Assembly (NCBI GenBank): GCA_964035015.1
Contig: OZ036002.1
Coordinates: forward strand, 7,165,643 to 7,229,642
Direction: 5' to 3'
From: Corallium rubrum
Taxonomy: Eukaryota > Cnidaria > Anthozoa > Scleralcyonacea > Coralliidae
DNA length: 64,000 bases
This document shows, one piece after another, positions 24,101-36,100 of the stretch. A program made the position numbers and the translations under genes. A model generated the notes under the pieces. The model searched no databases, was not told the DNA's origin, and was given only the letters and a program-made list of their open reading frames with translations. Position 1 is the stretch's first letter; each line of letters opens with the position of its first letter.

Positions 24101-27100
24101 TCAATTTCTCATTTTGTTCCAAAAGATATTTTGGTTTTAAAAAAATTCAAATAAGATACCTTATGACATCATCTACTCCACTAATCCCGTAAAGGAGGAA
24201 TATCTACAGAAATAGCTAGATTGTGCTGAAAGTTTGAAGCTGTTCTAATACGAATGGTACGTTGCAATGTACACAATTATTGCTTTATATATTCCTCATT
24301 TGGGGAAGTTTGTTTGATCTGTGTGGAGTAGACGACATCATAAGGCATCTCATTTGCATGTTACAAAAACCTGAATATCTCTGGAACATGATGAGATATT
24401 GATTTAATAAGAACGCTCTACTTGCTCATACGGAAAGTACTTCTAGATAAAATCAAAATTGAAGAGAAGAGTTTCCATCTTACTGCTTACGCGTTTAATC
24501 TTCGTATGAGTGAGTGAGTGAGCGAGCGAGCGAGCGAGCGAGCGAGCGAGCGAGCGAACGAACGAACGAACGAACGAACGAACGAACGAACGAACGAACG
24601 AACGAACGAACGAACGAACGAACGAACGAACGAACGAACGAACGAACGAACGAACGAACGAACGAACGAACGAACGAACGAACGAACGAACGAACGAACG
24701 AACGAACGAACGAACGAACGAACGAACGAACGAACGAACGAACGAACGAATGGAATGAATGACTTTATTTCAATGTCGATGTATTTAGTTTTTACAAGTA
24801 ATTGAACCAATCAATTTTTTCCTCAGCGTATCCTTTCTGTTAAGCACTATAGCTCCCTCCTTCGCACCAACTTACTTGCGATCATTACAGTTTTCGAGTT
24901 TCCTCCCAGACTGTCTTTCAACAACCACGTCAACACGGAATCACGGTAAGGAATAAAGACTTTCTTTTGAGGATGCATAGAAGCATCGGCTAAAGATGTA
25001 AAGTAAAGATTATATAAATTTTAAAACTAAATTCAGGTCTCAAGCTCCAAATACGCGCAGGTCATATTGCAACTGAGACCCCGTTTACACTAGAGCAAAA
25101 GTATCCGGATTCACATTGTTTTTTATTCCCATGAGGATGAAAAACAATGTGAATCCGGATACTTTTGCTCTAGTGTAAACGGGGCCTGAGTGTAATAAAA
25201 GTAGCGTGCTGCGTAGGCAGTGTAGAAACAACAATCGAAATATAGTAAGGTTAGATATACTGCCGAAACAGAGAACGTAGGAGTCTAACGTTTCGAACAA
25301 AACGTAAAGAGTGTAAACAAACAATAAGCTCATTGTTTAAAAAAAGGTTGAGAAGGTTGTGGGTTCGAGTCCCGCTTAGAGCTCAGAGTTTTTCTGAGTA
25401 TTACTAACACAGCTTGTACAGCAAACAACTGACAATTATTACTAACATCAGGCTGCAATTTTCTGAAACTAACTAAGCTCATTGTTTGTTTACACTCTTT
25501 ACGTTTCTCTCTGACGAAGGGCCTTCGTTCGAAAGTCGAAACGTTAGACTCCTACGTTCTCTGTTTCGGCAGTATATCTAACCTTACTATATTTCGATAT
25601 TGCAACTGAGGTGGGTTCTTGTGACTGATCATCAAGGTTGTAATTTCAAAAACGGTTTGTCAGTTGAATAGACTAAATTTAAATAACAGTAAATATAAAA
25701 ATAGGTACGCAAATGTTGTCTACCCAAATGTGATATAACTGTTCCCAAGGTGACCAGCGATTTATTTATAAGAGCGCCTTCCTTTAAGCGATCTCCCGTT
25801 GCACCAGATGCATCAGCTCGTTCACTGAAAAACAAATTAGAAAAGTATAGGGAAATTTTACAGTTTACCGTACCCGAGTAATTCAGCGATTCCTATGCCA
25901 CCAAGCGAGATTAGTTTGCTGACCTAACCCAAACAAAAACCCTAACCCTAATCAGTAACCGTGTTTACCGCTTATTTTATACGCTTACCGACCCACTAAC
26001 GTGTTTGTTGCCTCGCTTTATACGCTAACCTGACACAGTGATGACTCGGGTACGGTAAAGTGTAAACTACCCCACATATCACTGTGTCAGGTTAGTGTAT
26101 AAAGCAAGGCAGTGAACTCGCTAGTGGCTCGGTTAGTGTACAATTACGATAAGCGGTAAACACGGTTAGTGATTAGGATTAGGGTAATTAATTGTTTGGG
26201 TGAGGTGATCAGAATTATCTTGCTTGCATGGTGGCATAGGTTTCATAGGTGCCATAGGTGGCATTCGTTTGTTCACACACCGAAAAAGCGTCGTTGTTAG
26301 TTGTTTTCGTGTTGACTATGTGGTTATTGTTGTTGTTGTTATTTATATTTTGGGCCCGCAGTAATTGGCAACTACAATCATTGACATAATTCTTGAAACA
26401 AAGCTAACATGAAATGGTTTCATACTCCCCCTTCCCCCCACTTCAATGTTGTGGAACTCAAAACGTTTGCAATTTGCACTCAGTCACCTGCCATTACATT
26501 TAAATGTTCAGAGTATCAACATTGAAAAGGGGGGACGGGGGGATAGTAATTCATGCAAAAAAGAGGCCTAGCAATTAACATGGCATGATTCACTCAAGTC
26601 GTTTCAACTAATTTTGTCAATGATTGTCTGAATTTACGTTAATAATTCTCCGTACATTTTTCGTTGCAGAGAAACGGCATATTTTACCCACGACTGCGCA
26701 AAGTGATCTCACATACATTTAACACATATATTGATCGCTAACAACAAACGATAATTTTAAAGGTTAATTACATGACGTCACCATGACGTCCTAATGTTAA
26801 CTTTCACTACGCGGAAATCAGGTTCAAAATTATTGTCGGTTTAAAAGCTGCGCACGCTCTCTGTATTTCCATGATGAATTTATAATTCTGATACAAAACC
26901 TACACGTAAAATTAAAATCTGCCGATAACTTTATTGCAGATCTATCATGAAGGATAATGTATACCCTGCACTTGCGCAAATAATTAAAATATTTGACCAT
27001 TCATGCTGATATAAAGAGAAAAATCGGGAAGAAATTGTCTTAAGTTAATGCCCAAAAGAACAGAACAAATTGTTTGCAGCAAGGGGGAAAACATTCTTTC

Positions 27101-30100
27101 ACCAGTTGCATTCATTAAAAACTTGTCAATAGAATAATTACCCAAGGCTTCGAATTCATCTCAAGTTACAACTGGCACCCGTGTTATAAAAGAGCTCATA
27201 TGTCAAGGAACATAAATAAACAATGAATTGAGGAGTTCAGCTCGATTTCAACAAAAATAATCCATACCCAAACATTTCTCCTTATACTTTTATCATTACA
27301 AATAGTTGACAACACATATATACTTCTAAGATATCATTGCACTTTGCTGTGTACGAGACCGCTAAAATTAAGCTCAGTTTACCACACTTTACCACAAACT
27401 TCGCATAATATTCAGTGCAATTTCAACTGAAATATTCGTTACACAAAGATGTTTTTAAACTTTAGCTCTATTTAAGCATTAAGTGGACATAATTGTTGCA
27501 TTTGATCACACTTTACCATATACTTACAATAAAATTTAGTACACTTTACCACACTTTACCACAATCTGCATATATAAAAGAATCATAATCTAATTTATTA
27601 ACATATGCATGGTAAAGTGTGGTAAAGTGTGGTAAAGTGTGGAAAAATACAGAATTGATATGGTAAACTGAATTGATATAAAACGATGTAGCTAAGAAAT
27701 TACTATAAACAGTTCATTTCACTCGAAATAATTCTATAACACTATTTATTTGTCCAATATAACGCATGCTAAGCAGCAAGGCGCCATGTTGCGATAGACC
27801 CCCTGGGAAATTTGTTCAAAAAAACAAGACATGTTGGGCTATTTCTCCGGTTGGACGTAATCGTATACGATCGATTGCAGAAACCGCCTAAATTCCATGT
27901 TATTCCTGACGCTTAAATTTTATTTACGAATAATTCCTGTTATGCTGCCACACTAATTCCACTATGTTCTTTCGCGAAAAATGATCATTCAAAGTAATTG
28001 AGCAACCAGCGGCACATGAGCCACTCGACTTCGCCACGGTTCTATAGAAATTCAATAGGACGAGAGTTCTTTTATCAAACTACTAATCTTTTTCTAAATG
28101 ACTTGGTAATTTCTTAACTAGAGTGGCTTCTTCGACTTGTTTTGTCACATAGGTCATTATGCCTGTGAGCCGTGGCATACGCAACTTCTTTTAAATGGCT
28201 ACAACTGTAATTAATCGCTTGCTTAATGCTTACAAAAAAATTATTGTAATCCCGTTCGACAATATAATATGCATATAAACTAACCACATATTCTTCTTTA
28301 GCATATTTTAAAACATTAATGGTCAATCCATCAGAGAAAATGGCTTTTTATGAATTAAATCTGTTGCGTTTGCGTCCAATTTGTTCTCAGACAATCATTG
28401 ACATAATTCTTGAAACAAAGCTAACATGAAATGGTTTCATACTCCCCCTTCCCCCCACTTCAATGTTGTGGAACTCAAAACGTTTGCAATTTGCACTCAG
28501 TCACCTGCCATTACATTTAAATGTTCAGAGTATCAACATTGAAAAGGGGGGACGGGGGGATAGTAATTCATGCAAAAAAGAGGCCTAGCAATTAACATGG
28601 CATGATTCACTCAAGTCGTTTCAACTAATTTTGTCAATGATTGTCTGAATTTACGTTAATAATTCTCCGTACATTTTTCGTTGCAGAGAAACGGCATATT
28701 TTACCCACGACTGCGCAAAGTGATCTCACATACATTTAACACATATATTGATCGCTAACAACAAACGATAATTTTAAAGGTTAATTACATGACGTCACCA
28801 TGACGTCCTAATGTTAACTTTCACTACGCGGAAATCAGGTTCAAAATTATTGTCGGTTTAAAAGCTGCGCACGCTCTCTGTATTTCCATGATGAATTTAT
28901 AATTCTGATACAAAACCTACACGTAAAATTAAAATCTGCCGATAACTTTATTGCAGATCTATCATGAAGGATAATGTATACCCTGCACTTGCGCAAATAA
29001 TTAAAATATTTGACCATTCATGCTGATATAAAGAGAAAAATCGGGAAGAAATTGTCTTAAGTTAATGCCCAAAAGAACAGAACAAATTGTTTGCAGCAAG
29101 GGGGAAAACATTCTTTCACCAGTTGCATTCATTAAAAACTTGTCAATAGAATAATTACCCAAGGCTTCGAATTCATCTCAAGTTACAACTGGCACCCGTG
29201 TTATAAAAGAGCTCATATGTCAAGGAACATAAATAAACAATGAATTGAGGAGTTCAGCTCGATTTCAACAAAAATAATCCATACCCAAACATTTCTCCTT
29301 ATACTTTTATCATTACAAATAGTTGACAACACATATATACTTCTAAGATATCATTGCACTTTGCTGTGTACGAGACCGCTAAAATTAAGCTCAGTTTACC
29401 ACACTTTACCACAAACTTCGCATAATATTCAGTGCAATTTCAACTGAAATATTCGTTACACAAAGATGTTTTTAAACTTTAGCTCTATTTAAGCATTAAG
29501 TGGACATAATTGTTGCATTTGATCACACTTTACCATATACTTACAATAAAATTTAGTACACTTTACCACACTTTACCACAATCTGCATATATAAAAGAAT
29601 CATAATCTAATTTATTAACATATGCATGGTAAAGTGTGGTAAAGTGTGGTAAAGTGTGGAAAAATACAGAATTGATATGGTAAACTGAATTGATATAAAA
29701 CGATGTAGCTAAGAAATTACTATAAACAGTTCATTTCACTCGAAATAATTCTATAACACTATTTATTTGTCCAATATAACGCATGCTAAGCAGCAAGGCG
29801 CCATGTTGCGATAGACCCCCTGGGAAATTTGTTCAAAAAAACAAGACATGTTGGGCTATTTCTCCGGTTGGACGTAATCGTATACGATCGATTGCAGAAA
29901 CCGCCTAAATTCCATGTTATTCCTGACGCTTAAATTTTATTTACGAATAATTCCTGTTATGCTGCCACACTAATTCCACTATGTTCTTTCGCGAAAAATG
30001 ATCATTCAAAGTAATTGAGCAACCAGCGGCACATGAGCCACTCGACTTCGCCACGGTTCTATAGAAATTCAATAGGACGAGAGTTCTTTTATCAAACTAC

Positions 30101-33100
30101 TAATCTTTTTCTAAATGACTTGGTAATTTCTTAACTAGAGTGGCTTCTTCGACTTGTTTTGTCACATAGGTCATTATGCCTGTGAGCCGTGGCATACGCA
30201 ACTTCTTTTAAATGGCTACAACTGTAATTAATCGCTTGCTTAATGCTTACAAAAAAATTATTGTAATCCCGTTCGACAATATAATATGCATATAAACTAA
30301 CCACATATTCTTCTTTAGCATATTTTAAAACATTAATGGTCAATCCATCAGAGAAAATGGCTTTTTATGAATTAAATCTGTTGCGTTTGCGTCCAATTTG
30401 TTCTCAGACTGTCTGAATTTACGTTAATAATTCTCCGTACATTTTTCGTTGCAGAGAAACGGCATATTTTACCCACGACTGCGCAAAGTGATCTCACATA
30501 CATTTAACACATATATTGATCGCTAACAACAAACGATAATTTTAAAGGTTAATTACATGACGTCACCATGACGTCCTAATGTTAACTTTCACTACGCGGA
30601 AATCAGGTTCAAAATTATTGTCGGTTTAAAAGCTGCGCACGCTCTCTGTATTTCCATGATGAATTTATAATTCTGATACAAAACCTACACGTAAAATTAA
30701 AATCTGCCGATAACTTTATTGCAGATCTATCATGAAGGATAATGTATACCCTGCACTTGCGCAAATAATTAAAATATTTGACCATTCATGCTGATATAAA
30801 GAGAAAAATCGGGAAGAAATTGTCTTAAGTTAATGCCCAAAAGAACAGAACAAATTGTTTGCAGCAAGGGGGAAAACATTCTTTCACCAGTTGCATTCAT
30901 TAAAAACTTGTCAATAGAATAATTACCCAAGGCTTCGAATTCATCTCAAGTTACAACTGGCACCCGTGTTATAAAAGAGCTCATATGTCAAGGAACATAA
31001 ATAAACAATGAATTGAGGAGTTCAGCTCGATTTCAACAAAAATAATCCATACCCAAACATTTCTCCTTATACTTTTATCATTACAAATAGTTGACAACAC
31101 ATATATACTTCTAAGATATCATTGCACTTTGCTGTGTACGAGACCGCTAAAATTAAGCTCAGTTTACCACACTTTACCACAAACTTCGCATAATATTCAG
31201 TGCAATTTCAACTGAAATATTCGTTACACAAAGATGTTTTTAAACTTTAGCTCTATTTAAGCATTAAGTGGACATAATTGTTGCATTTGATCACACTTTA
31301 CCATATACTTACAATAAAATTTAGTACACTTTACCACACTTTACCACAATCTGCATATATAAAAGAATCATAATCTAATTTATTAACATATGCATGGTAA
31401 AGTGTGGTAAAGTGTGGTAAAGTGTGGAAAAATACAGAATTGATATGGTAAACTGAATTGATATAAAACGATGTAGCTAAGAAATTACTATAAACAGTTC
31501 ATTTCACTCGAAATAATTCTATAACACTATTTATTTGTCCAATATAACGCATGCTAAGCAGCAAGGCGCCATGTTGCGATAGACCCCCTGGGAAATTTGT
31601 TCAAAAAAACAAGACATGTTGGGCTATTTCTCCGGTTGGACGTAATCGTATACGATCGATTGCAGAAACCGCCTAAATTCCATGTTATTCCTGACGCTTA
31701 AATTTTATTTACGAATAATTCCTGTTATGCTGCCACACTAATTCCACTATGTTCTTTCGCGAAAAATGATCATTCAAAGTAATTGAGCAACCAGCGGCAC
31801 ATGAGCCACTCGACTTCGCCACGGTTCTATAGAAATTCAATAGGACGAGAGTTCTTTTATCAAACTACTAATCTTTTTCTAAATGACTTGGTAATTTCTT
31901 AACTAGAGTGGCTTCTTCGACTTGTTTTGTCACATAGGTCATTATGCCTGTGAGCCGTGGCATACGCAACTTCTTTTAAATGGCTACAACTGTAATTAAT
32001 CGCTTGCTTAATGCTTACAAAAAAATTATTGTAATCCCGTTCGACAATATAATATGCATATAAACTAACCACATATTCTTCTTTAGCATATTTTAAAACA
32101 TTAATGGTCAATCCATCAGAGAAAATGGCTTTTTATGAATTAAATCTGTTGCGTTTGCGTCCAATTTGTTCTCAGACAATCATTGACATAATTCTTGAAA
32201 CAAAGCTAACATGAAATGGTTTCATACTCCCCCTTCCCCCCACTTCAATGTTGTGGAACTCAAAACGTTTGCAATTTGCACTCAGTCACCTGCCATTACA
32301 TTTAAATGTTCAGAGTATCAACATTGAAAAGGGGGGACGGGGGGATAGTAATTCATGCAAAAAAGAGGCCTAGCAATTAACATGGCATGATTCACTCAAG
32401 TCGTTTCAACTAATTTTGTCAATGATTGTAGCTGTTGCGGTAACCCTGCCAAATTATTTACTGTGTATATTGTTATTGTTATTATTGGCAAAGCTATTAA
32501 ATAAAAAAAAAAAAGAAAAAAAAAGGAATCGCTGAATTACTCGGGTACGAAGTTGGTAAAGTTTTTTCGTTTATTTTCGAGTCCCGTCTGGAGCTCAGAG
32601 TTTTTCTCTGAGTTTAACTTACGACAGCTTGTACAGAAAAACCAAAAGAAAAAATCTTCATATTGTTCGTATCTTTAAACGCTTTTAACTTACCTTCCCG
32701 CCAGATCTACAAGGTTGATCTTACTAACAGTCTCACTGGGCATATCGTGATCAAATTTCGCCTAGAAATAAGCAGAAAAAAGTTAGGAAGGAAATTCTGA
32801 AGCACACAGCTCGCAGTGTTTGCTGACGTTGCGCTAACGGTTAGAACAACGTCATACGCTATACGTAGGTTTATTTACCACTTCCGATTGGCTGTGCTTT
32901 GTGCAAAAAAGAAGGTCGTTTGATCATGGATAGTAAAAAGACAATTTACAATCCATGGTTTACTTTGATCTCATTTTGAACACGAAAAAAATGTATTGGT
33001 GTGTCCACCTGCGGTGCCTTTTACTCAATTTCTTTTCTGTTTGAACACAGGGGCGTAGGAAGCCTGATAAACTTAGGGGGGCCGACTCCCACGAGGCGCC

Positions 33101-36100
33101 GAGCGAGAAAATTTTGAAAATTTTGAGTCTCTAGATCGTCGGAAATGGCATTTTCAGAGTCTCCTCTACCTCTTTCGTTAGGCCCTTTCATTAATTCTTT
33201 CATTATAATTTGCGAGTCTATGCTGTCCGTGAGTCAGGATGGATTATTATTAATTGGCCGATCAGCGCAATCGAAGTCGCACTTATAATGCAATTTTTTT
33301 AAATTCAATTATTTTTGGGGGGGTCCGAAAGCTATTCCGGCCCCCCTTTATAAAATATTGGGGGGCGCCCCCCCGGCCCCCCCGCTTCCTACGCCCATGT
33401 TTGAACATATAACGTCAAATGTACCTTTATAAGAGTAAAAATGCATGATCATGGATTGTAAAAAGTCTTTTTACTATCCATGATACGATCGAGTTTTAAG
33501 TTTTATCAGTGACCTCCATTCTTCCTCCCATTACGGTGACAAATAGTAATACAAGCGAGAATTTGTGGAAACACCACGTTTATTTAAATTTGTTCTGATG
33601 AAGGTCTGGGGTTCTCATTTCTTTTATAGTCCGTTTCAGCTTGCTTTTGAAATCCGATACGTACACACGTAAAAACGCGCAAGCTGTTACAGACCTGCAA
33701 GCAAGTTGTTACAAGGCTGTTCAACAGGCTGTCACCGTCATGTGTTCGCACTGGCTGTCCCAGTCTGTTAACATGTCTGTAACAGGTTGTTGACAACTTG
33801 TAACAAGGCTGATGACTCTAACAGACTGATAACAAGTTGTTCCAACAACCTGTTACCGTTCTGCACGTAACAAGTTGTTAACAGGTTGATGTTAACAAGG
33901 TTGTAGGAGCTTCTTGAATGAACAGCATTGTTACAACCTGTTAACAGCCTTGCTACAAGCCTGTTGCTCTTGTTGACAAGCTGTGAGATTTTTACGTGTG
34001 TATAATTGAAATGAACATACTTTTGATTTTATTTTTTATTTTTATTTTATTAACTTCGCCATATGTAACATACATAGAAATAAACATATAAATAATAGCA
34101 GGTTTAACAATGGCAGGGGAACCACAACAGCGTTAGCCAATTACTGTGGGCCCTAAATACCGAACTACGTTGCAATGTTCCGAACTACGTTGCGAGGTAG
34201 ATACAAATTTAAGTCGGCATTTGTTTCTGCTTAACCAAGTATCTATTTATATATTCTATACAATAAATAATCTTCTTCTCCGTGATTTTACCAAAGGAAT
34301 TCAATTCAAAGCTTATTAAATTCGAACTTCACGACGAACTTCACAACGAACTTCCGTACCAAGTTCCCAACTTTCCAACGAATGTTGACAAACGAATTTC
34401 AAAAGCAAGCTGAAACTGACTATAACATGAAAAATGTTTTCTATTTCTTGTGTAGAAGCACGGCTTTTAGCCAATTCACCAAGCATATTTAGAAAATGTT
34501 ATTTTACAACTAAAAAAATTGAACTCAGGCAAAATAAAAAATAAAACTATCAGAGTTAAAAAGGAGTTTGAAATAACAAATACCTGTGTAAAACTAATGG
34601 TAAAGATTGCATGAGACCTGCTGCTGACATCATTCATATTAGTGCTTGCTGTCACCCTGTTATAAAACACAGTAGAAGTATTAATATAAGATAAATAAAT
34701 TACACAAAATGTGCTAAGGAGAAGATATGGGTGTCAAACCTAATGTTGCTTCCCTCCATCATCAAGTTTTGAATAGCATCAAAGTCTGACACAAGATGCC
34801 GTGTAAGATCTACAAAATTAAGCAACAGATTTTAACCAATCAGTAGGTCTGGGATGTACCATTGTATCAAATATGATACAAGATTGTATTAAATATGATA
34901 CAAGATTTGTCACAAGATTACCTTGAACATAGATTCCATCTCTCGGGTGTTCTCTTACTTTTAAATTATGTTGGACTCTTCCTTTCACTGGTGGTCGAAG
35001 CAAATCTCGAACATGTTCTTTGTAAATTTCCAGATAACTGAACACATAAGGAATATTTTTTTAAAAAGTAATTTAATACACAGCAACTTAGACCTCGTTT
35101 ACACGATGCCGGTACAATTTGAAAACGGAACAAAATCATACTGGTATGCAAATACAGCATATAACATTTCATGTTATTTTTGTGCCGGTATCGTGTAAAC
35201 GCAAGGCCTAAACGGCATGATTTCGTTCCGTTTTCAAATTGTACTGGCATCGTTTGAACGGGGTCCAAAGCTGATAATTTAGAACGAGCCTAAACAACAT
35301 ATGTAATAAGTTTCTCAATATGTAAAGCTTTCTTCACCTCACTTCTGTTCTGTAAGATACACCTTCATCTCTGTTGGAGTTCATCTGTGAGAACATTGCC
35401 TGAGGAAGACAATAAAATAAGGACTAGGACTTGTAGATAAGCTGAACAGTGCAGCAACTTAAACATGGCTGTTTATTGTATTTGGGGTTCCAACCAGGGG
35501 GCCATTATACGAGGGATATTTGGGAGGGGGTCCATGGGAGGGGGTGCTTGACAGGAGGGGTGTCTGAGGGGGTCCATGGGAGGAGGTGCTTGATGGGTCC
35601 ATGGGAGGTGGTGCTTGATGGGTCCATGGGTGGAGGTGCTTGATGGGTCCATGAGAGGAGGTGCTTGATGGGTCCATGGGAGGAGGTGTTTGATAGGTCC
35701 ATGAGGAGGTGCTTGATGGGTCCATGGGAGGGGGTGTTTGATAGGTCCATGGGAGGAGGTGCTTGATGGGTCCATGGGATGGGGTGTTTGATGGGTCCAT
35801 GGGAGGGGGTGTTTGATGGGTCCATGGGAGGGGGTGTTTGATGGGTCCATGGGAGGTGGTGCTTGATGGGTTCATGGGAGGGGGTGTTTGATGGGTCCAT
35901 GGGAGGGGGTGCTTGATGGGTCCATGGGAGGTGGTGCTTGATGGGTCCATGGGAGGAGGTGTTTGATGGGTCCATGGGAGGTGGTGCTTGATGGGTCCAT
36001 GGGAGGGGGTGCTTGATGGGTCCATGGGAGGGGGTGTTTGATGGGTCCATGGCAGGAGGTGTTTGATGGGTCCATGGGAGGAGGTGTTTGATGGGTCCAT

